A stretch of 64,000 bases of DNA from Onchidella celtica (GCA_963931925.1 OZ007570.1:43298187-43362186), one strand, 5' to 3'. Shown: positions 11,167 to 25,800, counted from the first letter of the stretch. Program-made: numbers and translations. The notes: generated by a model not told the origin, from the letters alone.

Positions 11167-13928
11167 GAATACTTACATTGTTGTATGAGAAGCTTAGCAA
11201 ACGCACCACACGAGACTATGTGATGTATATTGCATATGTATTTTTTTAAACAATAATTCAGGCCAATGTCCTGATCTGAAGATTTTGTGTCAGGGACAAC
11301 TGTGAAATATACACAACTCATTCTTGCATAAAGGCTACTTTAAGCACAATATTTGTGACAGATGTTACCTGTGCAGGGGAATGATCTTCTTTCTGCATTG
11401 CCTCATCTTCTGGATAACACCTGATTAATTAATAAGATGCTTCAAATGAAATTGAGAGGAAGAAATGATAGAATAATTGCACAAAATTAATAAAATTAAA
11501 ATGGCAGAATGAAAGAAATAACTGAATATAATTATTCATTAACTGAAGATATAATTTAAAATTCTGCAGCTTAGAAACAAAACAAAATGTCCACTGTACA
11601 TATAAGTTGAAAAGGAGGAGATAACATTTTTGCAGCCTTCAACTGATTTAAAGATAATATTCTCTAGATTTCAAAAGCAAAAGTAGCTTTCCCATGACAC
11701 ATGGCTGCTGTGCTTAGCAGTAAACTCAAACTGGCAGATACTTTTTCAGATGTCTGCACAAATTCTGCTGTTAGCGTTAACTGGTGTGGAGGAATATGTA
11801 AAAAAAAAAAAAAAAATTAATGGTAAAAAATGACAGCAATGCTCAGTGAGACAGAATATAATGATAATTGTAATATCATATAAGGTTGAAAAGAACCCTG
11901 AAAAAAGAAAAATGAATGGAACCCCAAAAACTGTGTTAATAAATAATATAATTTGTGGTGAATCTTTCGTACAGTGCCATAAATTATCCATTTAGCTGTG
12001 GTAATACTCAAAGATATTTACAGGCAATTATATTAACATTTTCAACAAACTACTGAGCATCTCTCACTTTTTAAATTCTGAGGTTGTTCATAACAATCAC
12101 TGTTTCTTCGCATTAAGATTCGAATGTAATGCTTTAAGAATAGCCCTTTTTTCCCCCCAGCTTTGGATATACCTGGTCAAACTCTGTATCATTATCTGTC
12201 ATCTGTAGCAGTCTGTAAGCATGAAAACTGAAGAGGGGCATATTTTAGAGTATCAAAGAGAGGTTTCAGAGCCAAACTTTTCAATCTCCATGAGAAATGA
12301 AGAACTCTGACTTCCTTACTAGGATATATTCTAAAAAATGTCCTGTAATTCACTCGGGAAACACAGCGCTTGGAAAGAACTGAACACAGCAAAATGCCTC
12401 TATCACAGTGTCATAATGCACAACTCAGATTGCATAAAACTGCTCCATAAAACACTTCCAGTACAACAGAAATCAGGAAACAACAGAAGGATGTAATAAC
12501 TAGACAACGACAGCAACTAAGAAAAAAAGAAGTATAGAACAGAGAGAGAAGTGGACATTCTGTTTCCTTGCAGTTAAGCCAGCTTTTGATAAAAATAATC
12601 CAAATTGTAATTCATTGTTAATCACCATTAACATTATTGATAATAAGAACTGCTAATAGTTTTAAAATCTACAGAAAAACTGTGGGGTCACAGTAAGGCT
12701 ATATAATGCAAAGTCAAAATTAGGCAAGAAGAAAAAGTTGCTACATACAACTTTTTGCCTAATTCTGACTTTTAATAGTTTTAAACTTTTCAGCCCTTTT
12801 AACCTCACCTGCCACAGCTTTGTTACTGATCTTTTACAGTGTTTTTATGTTACTTTTCACTACTGTGGGGAAAAAAAAACCTCGTCCCTCACAATCACAG
12901 ACAATATGGAACTGTTCCATACACTTCATCAGATGGCAATGCAGCTATCAAAAGTATCAATAATTGAATAATAAAGTATGAACTAAATCAAACTTTCCTC
13001 AGGCACACACACACACAGGCAATCAAACAGATTATACTCACGGAAATCTGAAATAATTATTATCCTACAAAAAAAAGACATCAGCAAATTGCTGCTGCCT
13101 AAGAGTTCACCAATGCAATTGCACACTTGTGCATCCAAATTACTTTTCTACTTTTCCATGCATAGGCACTTTTCATGAAACTGGCCACAGATCTAAACTT
13201 TTAGAGATACTCAACTTGAAAATAAAAGTTTAAAAAACGGTTTGCATAAAGACAAACCCTTTAAATATATATTTTCAAAGAAAAAACAAACATAGGTCTA
13301 TATATGTCGATCACTCTGGCTGTGGACAGATTTCCATGAGCTCATCCTTCAGGATATCACATTTATTTTACTTATCCATTGAAACAGTGCCAAAATGCAC
13401 AGTATGATGAAAACCACAAAACAGCCATATCTATTCTCTGCCAAGCTTTACTTGTTCCCAAACCCCCAAACAAAAACTTTGAAAAAAAAAAAAATTGGAT
13501 ATATATGTAAATCAAATATGTGCGGTGGGTGGGGGGAAGAAAAGTTTTCAAAATTGCATAAGGAAGCAATTTTCTTTAAAATCATAGAACAGTTTGCACT
13601 GAGTAACTCAACTGCAAACCACTAGACAATAAAGGCATGTCTGCAGTCACTGCATTTTTCTCCAAACAAATAAAATTTTTAAAAATGTACGAAGATAGCT
13701 TCTTTCCCACCAGTGGTAAATAAAAAAATAAAAAAAAGATGACAATTTATTCTTGCCTCTATCAGGAAAACGTAAATCTAAGAAATGATCAGCACTACTT
13801 TTCAATTCCTTACTTAAACAAAAATCCTCATACTCTATATAACATTCGGCAAGTGCAAAGAAGATGCAAGATTCATTCCTTCAAGAAAGATGGTCAGTTT
13901 GTGTCCCTTCACACAAGAAGTACTAGGT
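11167..13928. other. No exon seen; intergenic or 3' flank of the 13.9-kb exon
   Basis: AT-rich sequence with many short homopolymers. Apart from a hairpin at 12707-12773, I see no repeat boundary, recognisable frame or splice-supported exon. Part of it may be 3' untranslated sequence of the minus-strand gene ending at 13929. Confidence 0.45.
12707..12773. repeat. Hairpin, short member of an inverted-repeat family
   Basis: Two arms of about 28 bp (CAAAATTAGGCAA...AAAAAGTTG and its complement) surround CTACATA. The left arm and its upstream flank match, in reverse, the right half of the inverted repeat at 27165-27650. Confidence 0.6.
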
Positions 13929-14133
13929 TTAAATAGTAGGTTTAACCTTAGTATCAGGTTTGACTTTGTAAAACTTATCAAATTCCTCTACTTCTTTCTT
14001 GATCTCTTGCTCAGAATATGGAGGAGGGTGAAGGATTGGGTGAGCCTTGGGGAAATCCTCTGGGTGCTTGTGTAGTTCCGCATCAACGAACTTTGCATGA
14101 TATTTCTTGCGGTCCTCATCAGACATTACATAA
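13929..14133 (-). CDS. Terminal coding exon, NDUFC2-like C-terminus (partial gene)
   Basis: Minus-strand open frame of 67 codons ending in TAA at 13929-13931. A good 3' splice site (pyrimidine tract, then AACAG) lies immediately upstream at 14134-14136, so translation enters in phase from an earlier exon; the in-frame ATG at 14126 need not be the start. The product contains ELHKHPEDFP preceded by a charged DEDRKKYHAKF stretch. NDUFC2 of mitochondrial complex I ends with a comparable segment (human ...MKLHPEDFPEED...) after its membrane helices. A longer proline/charged tail follows here. No membrane-spanning upstream exon was found between 14134 and the MPC1 stop, so the gene is incomplete by eye and the identification is tentative. 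It could also be an unrelated small mitochondrial protein. Confidence 0.45.
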
Positions 14134-14483
14134 CTGTTCAGCAGAAGAAAGTTACAACAAAATCATAATCCAAAATCAGTATTTTCATTATTTCTCTGGA
14201 CTGTGAGTAATTTTAAAACATGGACAAATACTCAGCTAAACAAAAAAAATATTGCTTCCAATTCCTCCCACCAAGTTATTTTTTAAAAATTTCTCTTTGT
14301 ACTCTGTGAACTTCTTACCCCAACACTGACTTTTTATTTTGAGGCACTGTAAAACAATGCAATGTGCAACACCCCATAAAACTCCTCATCCAAAACCCTT
14401 GAGGACAGATTTGTTGGGAAATTCAAAATTTATCAAATTTTACATGGCAAAACATATGCTGTTCACTTTCCTACATTACCAAA

Positions 14484-15016
14484 TGTGAGTGTGCATGAGA
14501 AAACCCACAATAAGTCGCAAACATGACATTTTGAGTTCTGTACACATAATAAAATATAAGACATATCTGATAAATTGAAGTCAGTGACCCCCCTAAAACA
14601 AGATTTTGAGAAAACGGCACTTAATCCTAAAAATGGCAATAGCTAATTGACCCACTAATATTGGAGTGATTGCTGTTAGGAGACCGTAGTCTAATAACTA
14701 AGCCGTTATAGAGATCATACTCATCTACAGTTTACCATGTAACATGCCACGGTCCCCTAAACAACAGCCAAGTCGGAAGTTTTTGGATCTTCTTAGGAGA
14801 CCGTAGACCAATTACAAAGCCTTTATAGAGATCATAGTGAGTAGTGTTCACTGCTTGTCTACAGTTTACCCTGTAACATGTCACGGTTAACCTGCCAGGG
14901 TCCCCTAAACAACAGCCAAGTTGGAAGTTTGTGTCGGACCCATATTTTCACTTCAAAGCCGTTTTCTCAAAATCAGCTCTGTCGACATATTGTGGGTTTT
15001 CTCATGCACACTCACA
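14484..15016. mobile_element. MITE with long inverted ends and internal duplication
   Basis: Starts TGTGAGTGTGCATGAGAAAA and ends with its complement. The body matches the element at 25565-25883 (TTAGGAGACCGTAGTCTAAT and CCCCTAAACAACAGCCAAG blocks). This copy is longer because a block of about 130 bp around GGAGACCGTAG...AACAGCCAAG occurs twice. No coding capacity. Confidence 0.7.
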
Positions 15017-15251
15017 AATACCACCATATTTACATCATTTACAAATACGATAATGTACTGTCAAAGTCATAGTCATCCTTGCCTGCAAGGAACGAACACC
15101 ATCATCATATGTATAATCTATCAACATATTATCTATTTACCATTGATATTATTTTTAAATTTACATTTCTGTGGTTTTTATAATATTTCGTCAATTTCTT
15201 TAAGATACCTGGCAACTTGTTAAGTTCTGAAAATGGCCCCTGTACCACTTA

Positions 15252-15272
15252 GGGGGGGGGGGGGGGGGGGGG
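15252..15272 (+). repeat. G homopolymer, 21 bp
   Basis: Uninterrupted run of 21 G, prone to length error in assemblies. Confidence 0.9.
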
Positions 15273-16723
15273 AGTCCTGAGAGTGATATTCTAAATAACA
15301 CAGAGTAGGCTATTTCAACTTTCATATTTGAATTCAGCATGTCCAAATTAGGGGAGAAAAGTATTTAAAAAATACTTGGACTTATTGGCTACCATGGTAA
15401 TGCTGTCATCTTGAATTTCGCCTCCATGTAAACAGCAATTTTCAAAACCTAAAGGCTCCGTCATATTTCAACAAATGATCTTGAAATTTGGTATGTGTAT
15501 ATTTCAATACACAGGTTTGTGTAGGTTTTTTTTTTTTGTTGTTGTAAAACTTACGACGCCTGTGAACTAAGAAAGGCATCAATGCTGCATAGATAGCTTA
15601 TAAGAGAGATGCAACAACAAAGGACACCACTTCAGACCGAAAGAAATAAGAACAAAAGCCGAGATGCGTAGGGTCATCCCCAAATCTCAGCGATAGGACA
15701 GTACACAGTGTGCAGTGGTGCGCACCGAAAATTTTCAGAAGTGATGATGTCATAAAAACTACAGCATGTCAATGAGCCTAGTGAAAATTGGGGAAACAAT
15801 AAATTTCCAATAAAAAAAACTACACCGATTTGAGACTTCTATTAAAAACTATGCACCCTTACATCCATTCTGATGTACCATATAAAATTTGAAGTCTGAG
15901 TGTTCAGTGGTTCAGAAGCCTTTCGCAACGAAAAATCTCGTCCACAAATATATATAGTATAGATACATAATAAAAATATTTTAGTATTTTTATTTGGATA
16001 TCTTTGATAGATGTTTTTCTAAGAAATTCTGAAAATTGTATATAGCGCGTATGCATTTTTCTTGATTTTTCACCACAAAAATGATAGATTTCTCGTAAAC
16101 TATAAAAGATACTCAAACGTGGATACTAATTTTTTTAGTATACAATATAAAGATGCTATAGTGCAATTTTCATCGAAATCCAACAAAATATAAAAAAGGA
16201 GTTAGGAAATTAACGTAAAAAAAGCAAGTTTTGAGAAAAACGCGTTTGAAAATTTGCAAAGGTTTTTTGGCTGAAAAAAGTGTCTGAATGTTTACCAAAT
16301 GTCTCAATACATTCCTGGCCGTTCTGGATCGTTCATACAAGTGGGAGATTCCAATATAAGGGTCCCTATACACAAATCAGCCAGAAATGGCGTTTCACTG
16401 TGTCTTGAACTGGCAATTATAGCGTATTTTCTTCGATTGGAAGCGAATATTTTACTCGACCCTCTCCCATGAAAGTCTTGTTTTTTTTATGGAAAAACGC
16501 TTAGCTAGGTCAAATGAGTATCAAAAACGTAAATTGAAATCGACAAAAGCAAGAATCGGCATTTTGAGCCCAAAACTCGATTTCAGGACCCGTCCCCCCC
16601 CTTAAAGTAAACATGATTATGTGAAAATAAATAAATAAATAAAATAAAAATAGAACCGATTAAAGGCCCATTAAATCTGCTGGTATGCGAGAACTAAGGC
16701 TACTGAATGATACAGAGTTTTAC
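15273..16723. other. No exon seen downstream of MPC1
   Basis: Non-coding by eye. It should contain the MPC1 3' untranslated region next to 16724. The minus-strand frames at 15904-16116 and 16170-16373 have no recognisable domain. Confidence 0.5.
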
Positions 16724-16860
16724 TCACTGATAATTTACAAATCTGGCACCCTGAGTCAGTTGAGCTACTTCATTTGTTATGTGGCAAGACATGAGCAACA
16801 GATTTCGAGGGATGACCTTCCATGCAAAACGCATGAAGAGCATAGAATAAATGGATAATG
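16724..16860 (-). CDS. MPC1: MPC1 exon 5 (terminal)
   Basis: Acceptor TTTTCAG. It encodes [38 protein letters not shown] and ARFVNYQ, then TGA. The second membrane segment and the TNEVAQL motif match MPC1. Confidence 0.95.
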
Positions 16861-19800
16861 CTGAAAATAAAATCCAAGTAACAGGCTATTAACAACAGTG
16901 GATAAATCAAAACAGAAACAATGAAAACACTTTTGTGAGAAGTACAAAAACTGTTCACTGGTCATTAATGCGGACTACATTTGCAACCACCAACAATTTT
17001 ACCTGATGTTCAAATTGTATGTGCAATAATGTTAGGAACTATGGACTCTTGTGGCTTTAAGTTCACTGGAAAAGAAACACAGTTATTCAGGCCTGTGTAC
17101 ACCAAATACTTCTCCTTGGCTGAGATCAAATTTAACCCAAACTCAGCTTATAAAGTAATTGGTTATTCATTTACTCCACAAACTCAAAATGACAATTTGT
17201 CCTATTACTAGAAGTAATAATCAAAACAAACAAGACAGAAAAATTTATCACCAAGAAATTTACACAGTGATTCTGAGGTGATATAAAGGTCCACAGATTC
17301 ACTTACCTAGTGTCATTTTCCCACTAATAATCTCTGGATTCTTTTGAAGATCACCAATTGCAGCTAATGGCAAGCCCCAGTTTGCAACTGAAACAAAAAA
17401 AAAGTCATGCAGATGAATATGAAGATTTTATAACTGTGCCTATTGTAACGTGAAAATAAATAGAGATCCACCATTTCTTATCTCTGCAAACTCTGAACTC
17501 TGATAGCTGACATTTTTTGTTTTTGTGTCGATCAGTTTTCAGATACCAGTATACATATGATACATGTATAACCCATGCCAACACCCAGGCCAACGACTTT
17601 GTGTGGTACAGCAATATCTAGGGGGACATATAACTGACCATTTCACTGGTTAGGAAACAAGCTTGAAGCTGAGTGGATGGGTGGAATTGAGAGGCTCAAA
17701 AGTTTTGCTTTAAAAAAAAATGTTAGTGTTTTACTCTTTGAACACTCTCGTATTTTGTTTCTGAAAAGATTGAATATCATATGCTCCTTCATATTTCGCA
17801 TTACTGCAATCGTCAACTTATAACAAGTAAGGGGCGTTTTCAAATAAAAAAAACAAACTTATTAATTAAATATTTATAAGCAATGTAGTTATTTGACCCA
17901 TGACTGCTCGTGAACATCAAGCTGTCGCTGGCCAAGGGCTTTGTAATCTCTGCCTTGTAATCCCACCTCACCATATACCTTAATTTCCTTAAGTAAGCAA
18001 TTCATGAACTTTATGAAGTGTTCCTTGGTTCCTGCAAAACACGATGGTAGATACTCTCCTTTCTAGTGAATGGTTCTGATATGGTTTCTTTGACTATATT
18101 GGGATTTTTGATATTCGAAATACGTGTATTAAAATAAGAAGAAAAAAAAGAAAAGAAAACTGAAACTCCAAAATACATCTCATCCCAAGGGAAAGAGATG
18201 ATGGTAAAGGACATGTGAATCTCTTCACACAGAACTTGATGCGTCAGCAATAATGGCAAGTGTGTAACATTTTAGGTTTGCCCATTTAGTGGTGCAAGGG
18301 CAAGATCTTTACCCATACACTAGACATGCATACATGTTATGCAATCAGCGTTAGCTTAAAACAACATTTAAGAAACAATCACTTTTTAACGATATTTAGA
18401 AGCTTCTCCTGAAACCTTATAAGGGATATTACCTTCAGCATCATGAAAATAAATCTTTACACAACAGGCTTATTGCTTGTCACAATCAATATTAATATAG
18501 AATGAATGCACAGCAGAAGTGCTGCAAATTGGACAACATTTTTGCATTTTGCATTCAGCATGACCTGATCATGCAGAAGGGGACTGCTTTTCTGGCCCTC
18601 CACGGACCAAGGTTAAGAACTTTTGAAATTCAAAATCAATTTCACAAGCCTAGAGATAACAATATTTATGCAACAAAATCTTACCTGGACCCCAAAAATG
18701 CTGATGAAAGAAGAAAAGAAATAAATTATTAAAAATGGCGCACTTTTGTTTCACAATAATGACTATAAAACATCTTAAACTAATGGCATTGAAACATACT
18801 CAAAACTACAAAACTATCCACATGGCTTGTTATCATAAATTAGAAAAGACCGTGCTAAATTGCTACTTTTTTGGTCGCTCCAACCAAACAAGTTTCTTCA
18901 CTTATATTGTGCAGCAAGTCCTTAATGACATTAGGGGTGATATTCACAACTGCTGCACTGACCATAGCATATAAATATGGATTTCACGTGACAAAACTAT
19001 TTCATCTTCCCTGTCTCCTCAATTTTTCATAAAACAGCCTCTTCATACTACAGGGTGACCCCCAAAAAAGACAGAACCCACAAATCTGAGGAAGTTTTTG
19101 GTATCACTGGGATGACACAGAGGGATAGATCGAGATGAGCAGTGGTTCCAGCAAGACGGGGCCACCCCCCACACATCAAATGACTCCCTAGCCTGGATGA
19201 GAGAACGATTTCAGGAAAGACTGATCAGCCAGAAGTGTGACGTTGAGTGGGCACCACATTCAACGAACTTGAACCCCCCAGTTTTTCGTCTGTGGGGGTA
19301 TCTCAAGGATAATGTGTCTGAGAACAACCCTCAACGATTGGTGAATGATCACAGCAAAAATCAGAGAAATCCCCAAAGAGGAATGTGTTCAAGTAATTGA
19401 CAATATTGCACGACCTAGTTTGCCTCCAACGCCATTTGGAACATATTTTGGAAAGACTACATGACTTTCATGCATCAAAGCAACCAAGATAGCTGAAACT
19501 TTGAAGAATAAATGTACACAGAATGAAGTTTAAGTCCAGCAAATTTCGAGAAATTTGCTGGACTTTTGTAGGATTTAATGAAATTTTTATGGGTTCTGTT
19601 TTTTTTGGGACACCCTGTAAAGGAATTTAAAGTGTTTAATTTAATTCCTTTACAGGTCACTAAGTATCAAAATGATATTACTGAATCAAAAGCTGTGCTG
19701 AAATTAACAATAGTAATTGAGGGAAATGTATATTATATGTAACTGGATACTGAGCTTTTATGTAATGAAAAAAATGTTTCCGTAAGCAATGAATTGCACA

Positions 19801-22800
19801 CTTGATTTGTTTAACTCACTGATTACAGTGATCGCATGTTATGCAATCGTCGCTCCTTTATTTCTGACAAGATCACACCAACTGCGATCCCAACTTTGGA
19901 GTTTTGAATCTCGCTATGATGCACCCCCTGTGCGATAAATGTACCGGAAACAGTTAGCCTCTTTTAGGGTAGCCACACAAAGGCCACCGAATTCGGTCAC
20001 CAAGCCACTAGGCGCTTTAGGTGAGAAGAATTGCACTATATAATTTCAACAACTGCACACAGAGCCCACCTAGATTCGGTCCGTTTATATAGTGCCTTTG
20101 TGTGGCTACCCTTAGCCCTGTCAATTGACACCAGAATCATCTCACTAGTGCCAAAGGAAATTTTATATGGCCCTTTTAGTAATCCGGTCTATTTGAGTTC
20201 CAAGATGGCAGCCCCCAAGCCTCACCATAGGCATAAACACAAATATTGGTTGACAAATGCATTGCACTGGTTGCAGATAGACATACACTTTATGAATTCA
20301 CCTCTAGATGACTGTTTGTTCCTGTTGTGTACTTAAGCAAATTTCTTTGTATTATGTTACTATTGATTCCTTCAGGTGCCATTACTCATCAGCATTCTTT
20401 GTTATATTCAGCTGATGGAAAAAAAAATTTCTCTTTAATTTCAAGCACACACACACTCTAATATTGGAGTGAATATTCAAAACACTAACAAACACAGAAG
20501 AAAAAGGTTAATTTCATTGTTGTAACTTGTATCTTAACTCTTTGTGTGCCGATCACCGGTATATCGGTTCTTCAACTGATCACATTTGTGCCAATCACCG
20601 ATGCATTGGTGCACAAGAATGCTAGACTATTTTGTTTCAGGAAGAAAGAAAGTCGACTTTCTATCACACATGTTGCTGTAGTTAGTCTTCATTCATCTGC
20701 CCTGTATTTTCTTCCTGTATTGGCAAACGTGGAAAAATTCATGGCACACAAAGAGTTAAACAGTTTTGCTGTTAATAGAGTTACGAATTTTTTAAAATGC
20801 CATTGAAAACCTCAGTACCCGGAGAATACCAAGCCCCCAAAAAACCCCTTAGTCAGTTAGTTAAAAAGAATGTGGCCCACTTTTTTTCCAAGTGTACCAA
20901 AGTTCAGTTTTTAATCCACAGCTCACTTTGTGATGAAGCTGGAAAAGATTAGAAACATGGTTCATTTCTCCAACATGAAAAATGCTCAAAATATTATAAT
21001 CTGTTTTCCAAATGAGTTCTGTATGTCTCAACCAACCGGTCAAGATACCTTATACCTATCCCCAACAATGTTCTTATCCACATACCTCAACCACCTTGTC
21101 AATAACCCTAAACCTAATCTTATCCCTAAAACCTGCTCCTTATCCTTTCAACCAGTAATTAAAGACTTAGGTTAGGAAAAAAGACAGGGTCAGGGACAGT
21201 TTAAGGTATCTTGGCTGGACAGTTTTGTGTGTCCTAACCACTTTAAATTCTTATAATTCTTTACAGACAGACTCAATATTTTTGTTGTGTTTTCTGGTGG
21301 AAAGGGTAAAGGGTAAGAAATTAAGATTATCTTGAGGTTAGAGATAAGGACAATATTAGAGACAGGGTAAGGGTTAGTGGTTGACTGGGTGGTCGGGACA
21401 GATGGAACTCCTCCCTGATTTTCAGACCCTATCTTCAATAACACAAAAGTTTAATTCTGTTACATCAAAATACAAACATATATGGTTCTTCATGATCTGA
21501 AATTATAGCTGACAGAATCATTCTAACATATTTCACTGTTACTTAGTGTTAGAGAAAAAAGTGTTATAAGGTACACATGCTTCATAAGCATAAGACAGCT
21601 AAACAGTTTCCTAGGACAGAGAAAATTCTGAAAATGCATGTACTTATTAACATAAGAAGAAAAACAAACTTACTGTGCTGTTGAGGCAAGTCAGTCATGG
21701 TGGGCCAAGGAGACAGTGACATGAAAAGAGGAAGAAGTGAAGACTTTATTACAAGTATGTTTTTGGAAGCAATAGTACCCCCAAGGGATATTAATTAGGT
21801 GTTTATTACACTTAAGAAAAGCAAATGACACACTCAGGCAAATGCTGGTCACAGTGTATTTGTTTTGAAATCCATTTCACAGATATTTCTTCGGGGGGAT
21901 TACTGAAATCCTTCATAGATTTTCTGTGGATTTTAACCCTCGTCCCGTGTTGAGTGAACTTGTCCACATAACGCCTCGTATGGGGATAGTCAGTGGCCAG
22001 TCAGCCTATCGTTCGTCTGTTGCCAATAACCTCGGCGGTTGGGTCAATTGGGTCTTTTTGAAACGTGTATCGTGTTAACTTTAGAACACAATAACAACAA
22101 TACTGGTGGATAAAATAGTAAGTGACCCCTGTGATATTTGGAAAAAGTACTTGAGATGAGATGCAATAAGTTCTATTGTTTAGTAGATGGCCCACAGTCA
22201 AGAATTTTCTGCATTTACGTCCTTTAACACATGTTTTATCCTTTTCCCAAGACCTCGGCGATTTTTTTTTTTTTTGCCCCTAATTCAGGTCATTCAGTTG
22301 AACAAATTATTTTTTAAGCCAGGCACTTAATGTATCAGGACATTGCCTTCTCCCTCCTCTACTATGTGAAGGTTCAACTTCCATGATGTTTGTTTTCTTA
22401 GCATACCTTTAGCAAGAGATTTCATTTCCAGCTCATAGAGTACATGTATATGTACTGAATTAAGCAGTTTAATCAAAGCAACAGAATATCCCTGTAATTA
22501 CCACATCATATTTAAAGACAACGGCCAACAACAGAGTCGGTCATTTTCTCCCAGTTTTAACTGATGAAAGACCTACCAATAAACACCCTTATACACAGCA
22601 TTTCCCCTAGTATTACACCAGAATTCATTATTACAGACATACAATGGCTTCTCAAATACACAGATGGTCCACTTCTTCTCATTTCACATGTATACAACAA
22701 CCAGCATCAACATCTAAAGTTTCCCTAAGATTTTCCCCAGTTCGAACTTAGACCATCAGCACTATTACGTACATGAGTATGACACATAGTTACGAATACA

Positions 22801-25800
22801 ATATGTAGTTGCATTTTATAAAGTTAACGTAATCAGACAATACCCTTTCGTGAGATGTAGTAGGGGTGACAGGATACATAAACAAGCGAAACTAGTGTGA
22901 AAAAAAAATAATTGGCGCAGCAACCGAATAAACAAAACACGAGGAGCTGCGTTGCTATACAATAAATTGGCCTCCTGCAGAACTTGGTTTGCAAAATGTA
23001 GGTCAAAATAATGCTCTCGCAGTCGCATGACTCATCTGGTGTGCAAGGAGGCCAATATAGAACGGTTTCCTGCAGGACAAGGGTTAAGAATATTTTGTCA
23101 AAGCTGATACATGCAGTTCAGTAGCAATTTGATAAGGATTTGGGTGGCTGTTGTTAGAGGACCATGGTAAATAACGAAGTGTTTATCTGCTGATACTGTC
23201 GAATAAAATTTCCCCTAGGATTTTTTTTATCCACCATCATAAATTCTGTATTTGAGAACGATTTCCCCGGATTCAAACCTTTCTCCATCTTCCTCCCTTG
23301 TTCCGTCCATCGCGATCAACATTCGCATTGCGCACGGGTTGAAAACGATGGCATGATTGAAATTGGAGACTGAGGTTGTTCTGAATAAAAATGGAAGTTT
23401 ATTTATTAACATTAAACATGTATATGAAGGTTCATGTCTTATCTATAGTTATGGGTTTCTTGGTTTAGTCATGCATTAATAAGAATTTCCTCACAATTAC
23501 TTGGGGTTCTCAGTAGCGCAGTGGTTAGCATCTTTGCCTGTCAGTCAGGGGGGCTGTGGTTTGATTCTCAATAGGGCAGTTTTTTTGTTGTTTTTTTAAC
23601 CCTCAGGCTACGCAGGGCGCCGAATGTCGGTATTGACTTTCCAAGCATTCACTCCGCACAGGCGGGTTTAGTCGGCAAGGTCAAGCTGACCGTGCCAGCT
23701 GGATTTTCACCCGCCAGGTACCTTTTTGAGACATAACCAGCGTCTTATTGTTCACTGTATCTCTTCTAAATCAAAGGCATTGTGACATGGACATGTTAAC
23801 CAGTGAACCACTGGTCGGAATCACAAAGACTAAGCTTTCAAAGGCTCTCCCCACACTATCAAAAGATTTAACAGTTACATCGACATGCGAACTGTTGCTC
23901 TATAAATTTGCAATATTATCTCATTTTCTCACAAGCTGACCACCATCTTTAGAGTTTAGTTGTCTGTATCTAAGAACAAATCAGAAACAAGCTCTGAAAT
24001 GATCTTTGCCCCAAATGCCCGTGTCAATCAGGATGAAACCATTGTGTAGGGCTTGGGAGGGTGTGGCTAGTTATCATGCTTCGTTCTCACAAAAACTACA
24101 GCTGTCAGTTTGGAATCATAAGTCAGATCATTAAGTTAGAGACTGACAGACTAAGGTTTTGCTGGTTAATTCATTATCAAGTGTGATAAGGCATAGCAGC
24201 GGATGTTTTCACACCGATCAAATACAAACCAAACCACGTGGACAGCGGTAGTGTGGCCATCGTCACGGCAAGGGTCAGTGACCCTAGATAAGGTTCTCCA
24301 TGAGTAAGGTCACTGACCGGACAGTGGGCTTTATTAACTAATTAAGCCGTCGCACGCAGGGTGAGCATTAATATTGTCTTTTTATTGGGAATCAATCTTT
24401 TGTTTTTATCCAGGAACAGGGAATAAATCCTGTTTTTCTGTTTGTTTTTTTGTATCTTCACCTGTCAATAACGGGACAGTGATTCGATTCTCAGCAGCGC
24501 AAGTTTTTTTCTCCTTTTCCTATTTTTATCAGCAAATCAATCTGTTTGGTAATTGTTTTTTTAAATCCAACAACATTTGGGAATAAATCCAGTTTTGTTT
24601 TTTCTTGTAATTAGTCAACACCAATACCTGTGGATAAACCCAAGCTTTATCCGCCGATATTGTTGGCGGCCTTGGATCTGCCAATCGTCTTGCCGGATAA
24701 ACCTTGGCAGTATCCGCCAATAATGTTGGCGGATAAACCTTGGCAGTATCTGTCGATAATGTTGGCGGATAAACCCGAAAATATCTGCCGATAATGTCTG
24801 CCTGCCCAGGCTGCATCTTCTGATAGTGTATAAATCTATAGATACTCTCTGGTAATGGTATCTGCCAATAATGTTGGCGGATAAACCTGGGCAGTATCTG
24901 CCATCATCATTGGTGGATAAACCTGGGCAGTATCCGCCAACATTATCTGAGGATAAACCTGGGCAGTATCCGCCAATAATGTTGGTGGACAATGGTAGCC
25001 ATTTTACATCTAGTTACAGAGTTGAGCAGTGAACTTTGTAATTAGACTATGGTTCTCTAACACCAGCCAACCTGGGCAGCCAACAAATGCAGTGTGTATC
25101 AGTTCTGTCACAATGAGGACTTTGACCCTTACACTACAGTTTCATGTTTATCAAATGGCCCAGAATTAAAATGTGGTAGACATCTAGATCTAGATCTAAA
25201 AAGTGATAAAAATGCATCATATGAATTTAACTATTTAAACAATAACAGTACAGGCCAACCGTATTTTTTGTCTCACTGACATTTTGTAGTTACTCCTGGA
25301 GAAAAACTGAAGTGTAATTGCTGATTCTCTTAAACATTTTTTTTCCTCTGAATCGAACTCCACTACCAGTACCCTTGGCCTATTTCTCTTGAATTGATGA
25401 ATTGCAGACTGCTTTCCTCCTATCAAACACCTATGCTGATGGCTACTGCTGTCTAATAAAAACATTTCAATAGGCGAGTGGCAGACAACCTATGCCGAAG
25501 ATTACCAAAATCTGTGCTTATGAGGGCGGCACATAGTTCAGGTTATTCATGAGACTAGATAATATGTGAGTGTGCTTGAGAAAACCCACAATATGTCGAC
25601 AGAGCTGATTTTGAGAAAAATGGCGTTGAAGTGAAAATGATTGGCCAAGTAATATTGGCGTGATTGATGTTAGGAGACCGTAGTCTAATAACTAAGCCGT
25701 TTTAGAGATCATAGTGAGTAGTAGTGTTCACTGCTCATCTACAGGTTACACAGTAACATGCCACGGCCCCCTAAACAACAGCCAAGTTGGAAGTTTGTGT

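Noticed and set aside
15546-15565. Possible 5-nt exon GCGTC between TTCACAG and GTAAGT (minus)
   Set aside because: It looks like the MPC1 microexon pattern but has no frame or protein context to support it.
23505-23580. tRNA gene
   Set aside because: Pol III box motifs are present but the stems do not close. Taken as a SINE head instead.
24635-24990. CRISPR-like array
   Set aside because: Units are contiguous and diverged without unique spacers, and the genome is animal.
24615-24992. Minus-strand frame with a 12-residue repeat
   Set aside because: It is only a reading of the 36-bp minisatellite.
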